DNA from: Lewinellaceae bacterium
GTDB taxonomy: Bacteria > Bacteroidota > Bacteroidia > Chitinophagales > Saprospiraceae
Direction: 5' to 3'
Assembly: GCA_020636405.1 (NCBI GenBank)
Contig: JACJXW010000004.1
Location: 1,178,001-1,242,000, forward strand
Length of the DNA stretch: 64,000 bases
Shown piece by piece: positions 25,635-35,761 of the stretch (its first letter is position 1; every line of letters begins with the position of its first letter). Under the pieces are notes generated by a model. The model saw nothing but the letters and a program-made list of their open reading frames with translations, ran no database searches and had not been told where the DNA came from. A program made the position numbers and the translations under genes.

Positions 25635-26183
25635 TCATTTCCCTTGTTGTGCCTTGTAGTCCGACAGGCAATCCTTGATGAAGTCGGCTCCTTGATCCCG
25701 GATTCCCGGGAACTTCTCCAGCAGAGAGGCCATTGCTTCCTTCATCTTGCGGGTTCTGGCCGGTATGGCCACTTCGGGGCTGATGCCCAGTTCGGTATCG
25801 ATCTCGCGGACGGCTTCTTCAAATTCAGTTTTGGACAGTTTTTTTTCCCCAGCCAGCAGGATTTTGATCCGGTGGTTGCGCTCCTCCATCATCCGTCGAT
25901 TTTGCTTCTCTTTTTCTTCTTCCGCTTTACGGGCCTCTTCGGCTTTTTCCCGGCGTGCTTTCTTTTCTTCAGGGCTGAGGTTCTCCAGTTCCTGCATCAT
26001 CTTCTGGTTCTCTTCTTTTCTCTCGTTCATCAAGTCAGTACCCCGGTTCTCGTAGGCTTCCACGAAGGCGGCAAACTCACGGCTGGCCAGCACTTGTTCT
26101 TTTAATTTTCCCGGATCGACCGACTCCTGGCAGGAGAAAGCGGCAAGGGATAGTATAGCCACTATAAATAATGATCTTTTCAT
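25635..26183 (-). CDS. Coiled-coil lipoprotein of unknown function
   Basis: 182 residues. A lipoprotein signal ends in LAAFSC (Cys18). A central run of Glu/Lys/Arg-rich helix (LENLSPEEKKARREKAEEAR) predicts a coiled coil, and the tail FIKDCLSDYKAQQGK is amphipathic. No known domain is recognised. It lies between the lectin protein (convergent) and the large sensor kinase upstream on the same strand, with 154 bases between them, so the two may or may not be co-transcribed. Confidence 0.75.
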   Translation of the reverse strand: MKRSLFIVAILSLAAFSCQESVDPGKLKEQVLASREFAAFVEAYENRGTDLMNERKEENQKMMQELENLSPEEKKARREKAEEARKAEEEKEKQNRRMMEERNHRIKILLAGEKKLSKTEFEEAVREIDTELGISPEVAIPARTRKMKEAMASLLEKFPGIRDQGADFIKDCLSDYKAQQGK

Positions 26184-26337
26184 AGGACAAGGTATTTGTG
26201 ATGCACGGTATGCGTGCTGTTTTTGGTGAATTCAGTTTCAGGCTGCTCAGGCCCTGTTTTTATCCCGGCGAAGATAAGTAGGGGAAAGAAAATAATCACC
26301 ACTTTAATTTTGAAAACGCTTTTTTTCGGCCGCTCCG

Positions 26338-29300
26338 TCAACTCAATCCTGGCAGTTCTACAAAGAAGTCCGTTCCCTCATCCTTACTGGTCTTGAAATA
26401 GAGCCTGCCGCCGGCGGCCTCTACCATGCCTTTACACATGGCCAGCCCCAGCCCCATGCCGGAAGATTTGGTGGTAAAGTTGGGTTCGAACACTTTGGGC
26501 TGCACTTCTTCCGGAATACCGGACCCGTTGTCGGAGACCTTGATAATGGAATTGCCGTCGTGCTGGTATAGCTGGATAATGATCTGCCCGTGCCGGCCTT
26601 CGGGAATGGCCTGCTGCGCGTTTTTCAGGAGGTTGTTAAGGACTCTGATCAGCTGTCCTTTGTCGGCAAATGCCGGCACAGGGTATTCCGGCAGTATCAA
26701 CTGTATGTCCTCTGCCGGTTCCTGGTGTTCGGTGAACAGGTTATAAACGGAGGTGGCCACCTCATTCAATACCAGGTGCTCGTTTTGTGGCTTGGGCATT
26801 TTGGCGAAGTTGGAGAATTCGGTAGCGATTTGCGCCAGCCCATCGATCTGTTCGATCAGGGTTTTGGATACGCGGTCGATCAGGGCAGCGGCCCGCTCGG
26901 GGTCGGACCGGCGGGCGTGTTGAAGGTATTGGATGCTCAGTTTCATGGGCGTGAGAGGATTTTTGATCTCATGGGCCACTTGTTTGGCCATCTCGCGCCA
27001 GGCGCCTTCCCGTTCCGACTGCCGCAGCTTTTCGGCGCTTTCTTCCAGCTTTGCTACCATTTGGTTGTAAGCTTGCACCAGGCGGCCGATCTCGTCCGGG
27101 CTTTCCCACTCCAGGGGCTCGTTGGGTCCGAGGCTGAAACTACGCAACTTGTCGCCAAGCGCAGCCAGAGGGCGGGTGATCGAATTGGCCAGTGCAATCG
27201 CCAGGGCTCCGCCCATCAGCAGCAGGAATACGTAGAAGTTGAACAAGGCGCCCATAAACTCTACTACGTTCTCCTGCATGGCCTGGTTCGTTGCGGTATA
27301 AGGGATCTGGACCAGGTATGCCGGGCTGCCGTCCTTATTCGGTAGGGCAACATAGGCGGCTTTATATGCTACATCATTGACCGTTTCGTCGAGCACCACC
27401 GGGCGGAAGCCCCTTTCCTGCAAAGCCCGCAGGGCCGCCGGCGAAATGCGGCTTTCCTTCCATCGGTTCCGGAACAGGAAAGGAGCCGAGGAAGCGAGCA
27501 ACTGTCCATCCGGCCGGTAGAGGCTGATGTCCACTTTGTGGGTGTTGGCAAGCTGGTTGAGGGCCAAAGCATCAGGGGGAGGCTCTTCCATCAGGTTGAT
27601 GCTGCGTACCAGGACGTTGACGGTTTCCAGAAGCCGCTCCTGGTGGTATTGAAGGGCCGTACTCCGGAAGTAGGCGATCGTTGCCAGGCCGATGAAGATA
27701 AAGGCGCCCATCCCCAGCACGATGACGGCCAGTTGGATGCGGTGCCGAAGAGAGGGCTCTCCGATCAGCATTTCCGGAGGCGTTGCCGGAAAGGATAGCA
27801 AATATCGGCTAATGCCGAAAAATAGCAGGGCAGCTACCAGCAACATGGCAAACAAGTAAGAGAACAGGGAAAGAGGCTTGAGGTAACCTCCCTGCCCTTC
27901 TCCAACGGTGATCAGATAACCATTGGGGGCGTGGTAGTGCAATACGGCATACCGGCTGTCGACCTGTTCCTCCCATGCTCCTGCCGGGGGCCACTGGGCG
28001 GGTAGGAGCCGCCCCTCCGGAGTGGCGCCCCTCCGGACAATGAGGGAGTCCTCAAAAGTAACGGCAAGGTCATAGGCCGCTTGTCGCGCCAGGTTGTTGG
28101 GGATCGTTTCCTGGAGAACGCGCTCGGTTGGCCGGATAGCCGGCCGGAAAGACAACAGGCCGTTCCCTTTTCGGCGAAGGTTAATGGCATAGGCGAAGTA
28201 ACCGCTGTTCGGCGACAGATGATACAGGCCCGAAGCCAGTTGTTGTCCTGCCGGAAAGGCGGTGGAATCCCATTGTAGTCTGTAGTTCTTCCCGAGGTAG
28301 GGGTAGGTTTCGAGTAGATACACTTCGGCCTTTTCTTCAACGGAAGGCCTTTCAGCTGTCCTTCCATCTTGTTCCACCAGGCGTAGGAGTTGCGTATCCG
28401 AATTGATCAATGCCATCAGGCTTGCCTCCGCCAGGCTGTCACGGGAGCTGGCCAGCTTTTGGGCAAAGGAAAGGCGCTCCTGGCTGTCCTTATCCAGTTT
28501 GAATTTGAATGAAAAGGCAGCGCCCACCGTCGCCATCAGGCCCAGCCAAACGATCAGCCAGGCAGGGCTCCCGGCGTCAAGCTCAATAAACAAGTCCAAT
28601 AACAGAAGGTACAACAACAGGCCAAGAACCCCGGTAAGGGGGCTAATGCCCACAGGGAGGATCGCCATCAGCAGCGAACTTGCCAGCAGAGCGGCCGCGA
28701 TCGCTGAAAGCCGCTGCTGTCGGTTGAGTCCCAGTTGCATGGGCGCCCGCCCCAGCCAGAGGCTGAGGAGCAGCAGGCTGAACAACAGTAAGACGATACT
28801 GGCTAAGCCGGTGAGGCTGAGTGGACGAAGGTTGAAAATATTCCTGAAGTCGAACTGTAACCCGGAATCCAGGATAAGGCTTCGGATAAGGAGGACAACC
28901 CACATCAGCCCCAGTGAGATCGTCAGGTAGGCCAGGAACGACAGAGCGCTCTTTCTGGAATCCGCCCAATTCGTATAGGCAGGAGGGTGGAAGGTACGCT
29001 GCGCAAAACTGAGTAGCCAGAAAACCAGCAGGCTGTTGGCCAGCAGTTGCGCCAGGTTGCCTCCCAGCACAGGGCTACGGAACAGTCCGGCCAGAAAGGA
29101 ATTGCCTGGAAAGGAAAGGTTGCCATATAAGCCATTGAGCAAAAGGGCCGCCAGAACAGCTAACCCCCAGCCGGCTGCCGGATGATAGGCTCTGCTTAAT
29201 TGGCGGGCAAGGTGCTCTATACCCTTCAGGCCGGGAAGCAGCAACAGGAAGGCCCCAACAAAGGCTATCGCCGATGAGGATTGTGCCGACCACCATTGCA

Positions 29301-29364
29301 GGCCCACCCCAATCAAAAATAAGCCCGCTCTCGCAGCTCTAAGGTTTAACTGGCCCCTTTTCAT
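26338..29364 (-). CDS. NtrY-like multi-pass sensor histidine kinase
   Basis: 1008 residues. The N-terminal 260 residues hold about six to seven hydrophobic helices. A large extracytoplasmic region follows, then a second membrane block near 490-570 with a second external segment, and a helix near 705. A HAMP domain (ITRPLAALGDKLRSF) leads to the phospho-acceptor AHEIKNPLTPMKLS (His798). The ATPase N-box is LNNLLKNAQQAIPEG, followed by DNGSGIPEEVQPKVFEPNFT and GMGLGLAMCKGMVE. The NPLTPMKLS H-box groups it with NtrY-type kinases, usually paired with NtrC-type sigma54 activators. No response regulator is adjacent, so its partner lies elsewhere. The signal is unknown. Confidence 0.92.
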   Translation of the reverse strand: MKRGQLNLRAARAGLFLIGVGLQWWSAQSSSAIAFVGAFLLLLPGLKGIEHLARQLSRAYHPAAGWGLAVLAALLLNGLYGNLSFPGNSFLAGLFRSPVLGGNLAQLLANSLLVFWLLSFAQRTFHPPAYTNWADSRKSALSFLAYLTISLGLMWVVLLIRSLILDSGLQFDFRNIFNLRPLSLTGLASIVLLLFSLLLLSLWLGRAPMQLGLNRQQRLSAIAAALLASSLLMAILPVGISPLTGVLGLLLYLLLLDLFIELDAGSPAWLIVWLGLMATVGAAFSFKFKLDKDSQERLSFAQKLASSRDSLAEASLMALINSDTQLLRLVEQDGRTAERPSVEEKAEVYLLETYPYLGKNYRLQWDSTAFPAGQQLASGLYHLSPNSGYFAYAINLRRKGNGLLSFRPAIRPTERVLQETIPNNLARQAAYDLAVTFEDSLIVRRGATPEGRLLPAQWPPAGAWEEQVDSRYAVLHYHAPNGYLITVGEGQGGYLKPLSLFSYLFAMLLVAALLFFGISRYLLSFPATPPEMLIGEPSLRHRIQLAVIVLGMGAFIFIGLATIAYFRSTALQYHQERLLETVNVLVRSINLMEEPPPDALALNQLANTHKVDISLYRPDGQLLASSAPFLFRNRWKESRISPAALRALQERGFRPVVLDETVNDVAYKAAYVALPNKDGSPAYLVQIPYTATNQAMQENVVEFMGALFNFYVFLLLMGGALAIALANSITRPLAALGDKLRSFSLGPNEPLEWESPDEIGRLVQAYNQMVAKLEESAEKLRQSEREGAWREMAKQVAHEIKNPLTPMKLSIQYLQHARRSDPERAAALIDRVSKTLIEQIDGLAQIATEFSNFAKMPKPQNEHLVLNEVATSVYNLFTEHQEPAEDIQLILPEYPVPAFADKGQLIRVLNNLLKNAQQAIPEGRHGQIIIQLYQHDGNSIIKVSDNGSGIPEEVQPKVFEPNFTTKSSGMGLGLAMCKGMVEAAGGRLYFKTSKDEGTDFFVELPGLS

Positions 29365-29450
29365 ACTTTTCCTTTACGTACAGTTGCGCATTTAGTTTCT
29401 TAAACCGTGAAGGTAAAAACCAGATGGAAACTTTTATTCCTTCCGCCGCG

Positions 29451-29481
29451 TTGGGCAATCCGGAAGAAAGGCCTATCTTTC
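29451..29481 (+). promoter_or_regulatory. Probable rnpB promoter
   Basis: TTG at 29451-29453 and TATCTTTC at 29474-29481 with a 20-base spacer, ending about five bases before the predicted RNA 5' end. Confidence 0.5.
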
Positions 29482-29485
29482 TTCC

Positions 29486-29983
29486 TTGCTGCGGGCTGCT
29501 CTATCGCGGCCCCGGCGTTTATCGCCGGGGATGAGGAAAGTCCGGACAACGTAGAGCACCACGCCACCTAACGGGTGGGCCGTGACCGTAAGCGTCATGG
29601 ACAGAAAGTGCCACAGAAAACTAGACTGCCGACGCCTTTGGGGGAGAAGAAGCGGGCTTTGTCCGCCGAAGCTTCAACGGAGGCGGGCGAGGGTGAAAAC
29701 GTGCGGTAAGAGCGCACGCCGGCCCGTAGCAATACGGGCCGGGGGTAAACCTCGTGGGTTGAAATGCCACGTACACCACGATTCCTTCCTCTGACGATGA
29801 GCGTGTGCTCCCGTCAGAAAGGGAGGCGGGTTGCTCGCCTGCTTGTCGCCCTTCGGGGTAATAGTCGTGGGGGGTAGGCAGATAGACCCTGATGGTGACG
29901 TCAGGGCTAGATAAATGATAGAGGCCGTGGCTTGGGCCTGCCCAACGTCACGGAACAGGATCCGGCTTACAGGCCCGCAGCAA
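29486..29983 (+). ncRNA. rnpB: RNase P RNA, class A
   Basis: Catalytic RNA of tRNA 5' processing. The P1 helix pairs GCTGCGGGC (29488-29496) with GCCCGCAGC (29973-29981). The universal GAGGAAAGTCCGGAC lies just inside the 5' end, AGAAAG-type and GTAGCAATACGGG-like core segments follow, AGATAAATGATAGAGG is near the 3' side, and GGATCCGGCTTACAGGCCCG closes the molecule. At about 498 nt it is longer than the 377-nt E. coli RNA. The extra length lies in peripheral helices around 29610-29700 and 29790-29880. A promoter-like pair sits directly upstream, and a strong terminator begins about ten bases after the 3' end. Confidence 0.96.
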
Positions 29984-29991
29984 CTTTTTAA

Positions 29992-30039
29992 AAAACAAAA
30001 AGGAGTCATCGTACCTAAACGATGACTCCTTTTTGTTTT
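29992..30039. terminator. Bidirectional terminator between rnpB and porV
   Basis: A perfect 20-bp stem (29992-30011 with 30020-30039) around an 8-base loop. The GC part GGAGTCATCG is flanked by A-rich and T-rich arms, so it works in both directions for the convergent rnpB and porV. Confidence 0.9.
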
Positions 30040-30106
30040 GGATACTGCGTTTTGATCTTTCTCCCAGTCAGCCCGGGGCTGAAAGATAAAAAGCGCAGTA
30101 TAAACA

Positions 30107-31321
30107 CTACTCGTTCGCGTCGAAAGCGCCGAAGTCGAACAGCAGCGAGAAACGCAGCGTATTGTCCAACGGATTACGTTGGTTAGTGGTCGGGATGAGG
30201 TAGGAGAAGTTGAGCCCGAAGATGTTGTACTTCAGCCCCAGTCCTACGGTGAAGAACTTGCGCCCTCCCTTTTGGAGGTGCTCGTTGAAGTAGCCGGCGC
30301 GCACGGCAAACTGTTTGTCATACCAGTATTCTACGCCGAAGGAATACATCAGCTCTCTGAGCTCTTCGCTGAAGCCCTCGGGGGCGTCGCTGAAAGAAGA
30401 GAAGATGCCGCTGATACCGGACTGCTCGCGGTAGTCAAATACGCCGTTGCCGTCGAGGTCTTCGCAGGTCGCGTCCTGGCAGGGCGTGGGCACCATTAGC
30501 TTGTTGATGTCGGTGGCGAAGGTGATGGTGTTGTATTCGTCGAGGTCGATCTCCCAGGCGGCGCCCAGCCCGAAGTTAGCAGGCAGGTAGTCGCGGAAAA
30601 GGGAGTTGGTGTAAGTGATCTTGGAGCCGATGTTCGTCAGGGCCAGGCCTACGGTCAGTTCCGATTCGGCATTTTCCATTTCGATCGGCGTACGGTAAGT
30701 GAAAGAGATATCGGCGGCGCCGGCGATGCCGGGTTCGATGGTCTCTCCACCTTCCACCTGTTGGCCGGCGGCCAGGTTCGAATAGATGAACTTGGCGCTC
30801 AGCGAAGCGGCAAACTTTTCAGAAAGTTTACGGGCGTAAGCGGCAGTGATCTCGAACTCGTTGGGCCTTCCGATGGCCAATGGTTCCCCGTTCTGGTCGG
30901 TGAACTGAATGCTGCCCAGGGAGAAATAACGCAGGCCGAAGCCCAACGCCTGTAAGTCATCCAGCTTGTAATAGCCCGACAGGTAAGCCAGGTACACATC
31001 ATTGAGGCCCAGTGCCCGCAACCAGGGGGTGTACGTGGCGGAAACGGCCAGCCCTTCTTCGGCAAAAACGATCTTGGAAGGGTTGAAGTGCATGGCGTTA
31101 GGGTCAGGAGATATGCCGATACCGGCATCGCCCATGGCGCCGGAGCGCGCATCAGCTACGATGCGCAGAAAGGGAACGGCGGAAACGACGGTATTGGTAC
31201 ACGGCGTGCCGTCCAGGTTGTAGTATTTCCCATTTTCCTCATAGCATTGTGCCGTTGCCTGGGTAGACAAAGCAGTGATGGCGAGTAATAGGAGAATAGC
31301 GTTTTGTAATAAATTCCTCAT
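30107..31321 (-). CDS. porV: Type IX secretion outer-membrane protein PorV (LptO)
   Basis: 404 residues from the ATG complementary to 31319-31321, which gives a normal signal peptide (MRNLLQNAILLLLAITALST); the frame open to 31465 lacks support. A FadL-type 14-strand barrel follows. Diagnostic segments are AVPFLRIVADARSGAMGDAG, MHFNPSKIVFAEEGLAVSAT and the C-terminal FTVGLGLKYNIFGLNFSYLI with final FDFGAFDANE. PorV shuttles cargo from the translocon to the PorU sortase. It lies 162 bases downstream of porU on the same strand, the conserved porU-porV order. A TATATTTG box precedes it, so it may have its own promoter. Confidence 0.95.
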   Translation of the reverse strand: MRNLLQNAILLLLAITALSTQATAQCYEENGKYYNLDGTPCTNTVVSAVPFLRIVADARSGAMGDAGIGISPDPNAMHFNPSKIVFAEEGLAVSATYTPWLRALGLNDVYLAYLSGYYKLDDLQALGFGLRYFSLGSIQFTDQNGEPLAIGRPNEFEITAAYARKLSEKFAASLSAKFIYSNLAAGQQVEGGETIEPGIAGAADISFTYRTPIEMENAESELTVGLALTNIGSKITYTNSLFRDYLPANFGLGAAWEIDLDEYNTITFATDINKLMVPTPCQDATCEDLDGNGVFDYREQSGISGIFSSFSDAPEGFSEELRELMYSFGVEYWYDKQFAVRAGYFNEHLQKGGRKFFTVGLGLKYNIFGLNFSYLIPTTNQRNPLDNTLRFSLLFDFGAFDANE

Positions 31322-31352
31322 GAGATCCTCACTGTTTAACAAAAAAGTTTTG

Positions 31353-31360
31353 CAAATATA
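31353..31360 (-). promoter_or_regulatory. Possible -7 box of porV
   Basis: TATATTTG on the minus strand, 31 bases upstream of the porV ATG. The -33 region is poor. Confidence 0.35.
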
Positions 31361-31483
31361 GTATTTGTTGACAGAATTTCGGCTGTTCTTTGCGCCGCCG
31401 GATATGTCCGGGCATAATAATAGCCTGCTTCTGGTATAGCTGCAAATTCCTTGCCACTTATTCAATACGAAAATTTCGGTTTC

Positions 31484-34400
31484 TTATTTTAGGATCACCA
31501 GTTTTTCAAACTCACTTTCTCCGCTCAGAACCACGTTGCCGGTATTGGCTGCCCGCACCTTTACTTTGTACAGATAAACGCCCCGGGCCAGCTGGTCCCC
31601 GTAGTCGTCCCGGCCGTCCCACTCGATGCAGTCGTCGCGGCGCAGGGCCCCATCGGAAAGGAGGAACGCATTGATGGTCTTGACCAGGCGGCCGGAAATG
31701 GTATAGACCTGCACCATCACCTCCAGTTCCTGATTGGCCAGGTTGTGGTCGAATTGGAAGCAGGTGAAGTCCGTGAAGGGGTTGGGGTAGTTGAGCACGT
31801 GTTCCAGAGCGACTTCTTCGGACGCAGCGACTACGAACTCGGTATAGCCCTCACTGGAGTTGTTGGCCACGTCCCAGGCCTTGACCCGGATGTTATGGCG
31901 GCCCTCCGGCAGTTTGGACAGGGGGTAGCGGACCGCGCCCTTCGTATAGTCGTCGAGTTCCGACTCGTAGAAATCGTTGAGCAGATAGGTGTTCTGGGTA
32001 TTGTCGTTGAGCACCCCTTCCAAATCGTGGCCGATGCTGTTGCCCACCACGTTGATGCCGTTGTCGTCCTCTAGCTTGACCAACAGGGTGGGGTTGGGGC
32101 CGGTGACGCCGCCGAAGGCAAAATCCTCAGTATTCATGAACACCTCGACCTTGGGGCCCTGGCCGTCGGCCAGAGCATTGGGGTCAGACCCCCCGATGAT
32201 GATGTTCTCGAAGCTGCCGGAAGCGTCATGCATGGCCGAAACATCGGCGGCGTAATAACTGATCTTGCCCGGCCCAAACTGGTAGTTGATGTCTTTGGGG
32301 ACCACAAAGGTGAACTGGAAGCGCCCGCCGGTGACCGACGCCCGCCCTTTAAACAGGATGTTTTTCTGGATCCGGTAGTTGTAGGTCTTGTTGGCGCCCT
32401 GCCCCAGCGTGCTCACGATCTGCGCTTTATCGTAGATGGTGGGGTAGAGGATGCCGTTGAAATCCGTCAGGAGCTGCCCGTCCTGGCTGGTAACGATGCC
32501 TTCGATCGTCACGCGTTGCAGGGCGCGGAGGGTGTCGAATTCCACCGTGCTGGCCGGCCGGCCGTCGATAGCCGTAGTGGCTACCTGGTATTGGGGAATG
32601 GCCACTGGCATGGAGGGGTCGCCGATGAGGGTGAACTTCCGGGAGTTGTTGATGTTGAAATCCCCGCTCACATCGTTCTTGCCTCTCTGGAATGCCTCGC
32701 CAACCGTCGGCACCTGGCCGTTGACCCGGTCGAAGAGATAGTTCAGCGCATTTTCCGTCATCCGTTTATTGGAACTGGCGTAAACGGCGCGAACGGTCGT
32801 CATCAGGGCAATGGCGCCACCTTCAGGATTCAGAAACACTTCCTCTCCGGCAGTTACGAAGGCCGGGTCGTCGTAACCCGTAAACGAACAGGTGGCGGTA
32901 ATGAAAATGGGCATCTGGTCATAGTTCTCCCAGGAAAGGACATCCGAGATATTCAGCACCCGTTCCTGTGCCCAGCCTTTCGCGCCGCCATGGCCCAGGT
33001 AGGTCACTGCCAGCGCCCCCTTATAGATGGATTGGTTGAGTTGTTCGGTGGCCTGCGGAATGCGTTCTCCTCCCGGGGTCGATTCCTGAGGGAAGGCGTC
33101 AAGGTAGATTTTTTCGAGGTTGAGGTAGCGCAGGCTGTCGTTCAGCTTTTCAGCAAGCTCATCGGCATCTTCGTAGTGGTCCAGGTCGAAATTGCCGGGT
33201 GAAGAGTCATTGTCATCGCCGACAAAGACCAGGCGGTTTCGCCAGTCGCCCATTGTTTTCTCACTGGAATCGTAGTGGATGATCTTGTCAACGGCATTGG
33301 CGGCTTCCTCCACTGTTTTCACCGGCAGGCGCCCCACCGCAATATTCAGCGGGCCATTCAGGGCTGAATTGGGGTCGTCGCCGGAGAGCAGGCCGAAGTA
33401 GTCGTCGCTGGGGTAGGCTTCTACCGGGTTGAAGGAGTCCTGCTGGAAGGTGGGAATGAAGTCACCGCCGAGCCCATAAATATTGCGGGTATCGAAGGAT
33501 CCGTCGCCAAAGAGCAACAGATATCGGAATCCTGGGCTTTTTTCGTAGAGCAATTTGGCGAAATCGCGGATGGAGGTAGGGTCGCTCTTTCCGGAGGCGA
33601 ACTCGTTGTACACCTGTTCGATCTCGACAATCTCAATGTTCAGGCCGTTGAGGTCCGCGCGGTGCTCGGCAAGGCGAAGGGCCTCCTGTTCAAAATCCCG
33701 GTGATATAGGATCACCAAATCGACATTCTCAATACCGTGGAGGTTCTGGTTCGCCACCGGGCCGACAGCTACCGGCAGGGGGAACTCCTGGTCGGTATTG
33801 AAGGCGATGAACTCGCGCAGCGTTTGGGTGCTGGCGCTGAAGCTCAGCTGGTTACCCGGCCGGCTGACGGCGGGGCGTGCAGGCGCCAGCGGGTTGGTAA
33901 TGTCCCATACCTCAATATTGGGGCCGGCATTCTGCAACTGGAAAGCAGACACCGGGTGGGACAGGCTGCGGCGGTCGCGGAAATGGAGCTGTTCCCCCTC
34001 CATGCGCAGGTTGCGCCGCACATTGAGCTGCACGTAGTCCAGCCAGCCTTCGCTGAAATCAGGAACATTCTGCGGGTAGGGATACCGAATGGTAAGGCTG
34101 ACGTCGGGCCCGTTCAGTTGGACCGTTTCATTGAGGGTGGCCCTGCGGGCGTATACCGCCGTATTGTCGCCCCCACCGTCGACCGACGGTACCGAGCTGG
34201 CCTCGCCGCTTTCCAGCGTGTTCCCGTTGAGGTCTATGTAGAAGCGCGACCGCACATTGGCCCGCAACGCCATCGACGCGCGCAGTACGGCGGGCTCGGA
34301 GGTGACGATGCCGGGGAAGGAAAAGATATTGTTGAAATTGTACTGGCGCGCTACCTTGAAATGGCTGCCGAACCAGCTCTGCCCCGAGCCCTGGGCCTTT

Positions 34401-35371
34401 ACCCATTCGTGGAACAGGTTGACGGACTCTTCCTCCAGGCGTGCATAGTCGTCGAAGGTAGTGCTGGTATAGGTTGCCCCGCCCGGCGATGGCGCCTCCT
34501 GTATGCGCAGGCCATTGCCCGGGCTGATCTTGATGAAGTAGTAATTTTCGTTGTCGTAGATGTTCTTGTCAAGCACGAACTGTTCGAGGTTCGCGGAGTA
34601 CGACCACTTATCGGGCCCCTCGGCGTAGAACAGGATGTAGTCGGCTGCATCGAAGCTGCCATCCTCTCCGCCGACGACCTGAATGGCGTTTTCAGCAAGG
34701 TCGTCGATGCGGTCGTCGCCTATATAGAAAGGCAGGGTGCCGCCGCCGTTGCCGTATACCTTGATCTGCTTGGGGTCGGTATTATCGATGTCGATTCCCA
34801 GGTCGTTTTTCAGAAAATTGTAGGTGAGCTTGTATATGCCACGAGCGTTGACGGCGACCTTGTACAGCTGGCCGTCGCTGAGCACCGAGGGCCCTGAAGT
34901 GGGCCCCCGGAAGGCCACTGGCTGGGGCTGCGGCTGCAGGGTTACCCGCAGTTCCACCTCTGTCAGGCGTTCGAAGCGGGAGCCCCGGCGGACGATGGGG
35001 GAGAAGGCCACTTTGCCGAAGTATCCCTCCCGTACCCTTTCTACCGCCGTTTCGAACTGCAATTGTTCCTGCAGGTAGCTGTCGTCCGGCGAAGGGCCCT
35101 TTTCGAAAGCCTCGTAGCGGGCGTTGACTATTTCCACCCGGAGCTGGCCGTACCCTTGTACCGGGAAGCGTTTGATGAAGAACTGGAGGCTGGGATGCTC
35201 CGAACTGCCTACTCCTCCTTTGAACTGCCAGTATGGTATGGCCTTTCCTTCCAGCAGGGCCTCATCTGCTGCTTCGCTCCAAAGGAACTGTTCCCGAATA
35301 ATCGTCGGAGTCTGGGAAAATACCAGGCAAACGTTAAGAAGAAGGGCCAATGTGGCAATCAATTTATTCAT
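31484..35371 (-). CDS. porU: Type IX secretion sortase PorU (gingipain-type C25 peptidase)
   Basis: 1295 residues from the ATG complementary to 35369-35371; a second ATG three codons earlier is possible. After the signal peptide (MNKLIATLALLLNVCLVFS) comes a beta-rich N-terminal region, then the C25 peptidase domain at about residues 540-900. The catalytic pair is His794 in YLGHGGAKGW and Cys828 in ITATCSFTGYDDP. The C-terminus keeps its own CTD-like domain (NYPNPFTDFTCFQF, VYTISGRLVKTI, RGVYLYKVKV). PorU removes the C-terminal signal of T9SS cargo at the cell surface and attaches cargo to anionic lipopolysaccharide. It is upstream of porV and divergent from the PorP/SprF-like gene. Confidence 0.96.
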   Translation of the reverse strand: MNKLIATLALLLNVCLVFSQTPTIIREQFLWSEAADEALLEGKAIPYWQFKGGVGSSEHPSLQFFIKRFPVQGYGQLRVEIVNARYEAFEKGPSPDDSYLQEQLQFETAVERVREGYFGKVAFSPIVRRGSRFERLTEVELRVTLQPQPQPVAFRGPTSGPSVLSDGQLYKVAVNARGIYKLTYNFLKNDLGIDIDNTDPKQIKVYGNGGGTLPFYIGDDRIDDLAENAIQVVGGEDGSFDAADYILFYAEGPDKWSYSANLEQFVLDKNIYDNENYYFIKISPGNGLRIQEAPSPGGATYTSTTFDDYARLEEESVNLFHEWVKAQGSGQSWFGSHFKVARQYNFNNIFSFPGIVTSEPAVLRASMALRANVRSRFYIDLNGNTLESGEASSVPSVDGGGDNTAVYARRATLNETVQLNGPDVSLTIRYPYPQNVPDFSEGWLDYVQLNVRRNLRMEGEQLHFRDRRSLSHPVSAFQLQNAGPNIEVWDITNPLAPARPAVSRPGNQLSFSASTQTLREFIAFNTDQEFPLPVAVGPVANQNLHGIENVDLVILYHRDFEQEALRLAEHRADLNGLNIEIVEIEQVYNEFASGKSDPTSIRDFAKLLYEKSPGFRYLLLFGDGSFDTRNIYGLGGDFIPTFQQDSFNPVEAYPSDDYFGLLSGDDPNSALNGPLNIAVGRLPVKTVEEAANAVDKIIHYDSSEKTMGDWRNRLVFVGDDNDSSPGNFDLDHYEDADELAEKLNDSLRYLNLEKIYLDAFPQESTPGGERIPQATEQLNQSIYKGALAVTYLGHGGAKGWAQERVLNISDVLSWENYDQMPIFITATCSFTGYDDPAFVTAGEEVFLNPEGGAIALMTTVRAVYASSNKRMTENALNYLFDRVNGQVPTVGEAFQRGKNDVSGDFNINNSRKFTLIGDPSMPVAIPQYQVATTAIDGRPASTVEFDTLRALQRVTIEGIVTSQDGQLLTDFNGILYPTIYDKAQIVSTLGQGANKTYNYRIQKNILFKGRASVTGGRFQFTFVVPKDINYQFGPGKISYYAADVSAMHDASGSFENIIIGGSDPNALADGQGPKVEVFMNTEDFAFGGVTGPNPTLLVKLEDDNGINVVGNSIGHDLEGVLNDNTQNTYLLNDFYESELDDYTKGAVRYPLSKLPEGRHNIRVKAWDVANNSSEGYTEFVVAASEEVALEHVLNYPNPFTDFTCFQFDHNLANQELEVMVQVYTISGRLVKTINAFLLSDGALRRDDCIEWDGRDDYGDQLARGVYLYKVKVRAANTGNVVLSGESEFEKLVILK

Positions 35372-35761
35372 ATCTTGCACGAGTTTGAAATAAACTATTT
35401 CTGAGCGTGATTTTTGTCAACCTCCCGGCATTGGATGCTTTCTGATATCCTGAACAATAGTGGAGGTTCTTTTTTTCCTTATCATTGATAACTGCCCGGC
35501 TCGGAGGCTCCGCAAGTTACGGGAAACAAAAGGCCCTCGCCGGAGAAAACTGTTATAAAAACGCCGCTTCCACCGGCGTATTGCGCCTTAGGAGAAGCTC
35601 AAATGTCGGTTATCCTAACCTTTGGGCGAAGGCCTGGCGCTGTTTATGGACTCTAAGGTACTGCGTTTGCCGTACAACAAATATCCTTACTCTGACAAAT
35701 CCGGTACATGATCTTCAAACGACGGGATTTGTCAAAGAAATACAAACTAACGTTTACGTCA
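35372..35761. other. Divergent regulatory region porU / porP-like
   Basis: 390 bases with no gene. On the minus strand TTG (about 35418) and TAGTTTAT are separated by 20 bases, a possible porU promoter. A 9-bp inverted repeat, GACAAATCC (35694-35702) with GGATTTGTC (35725-35733), lies in the leader of the plus-strand gene. Confidence 0.45.

Noticed and set aside
32228..34897. Long plus-strand frames (324 and 386 codons) opposite porU
   Set aside because: Shadows of the porU reading frame, whose catalytic His and Cys motifs are intact.
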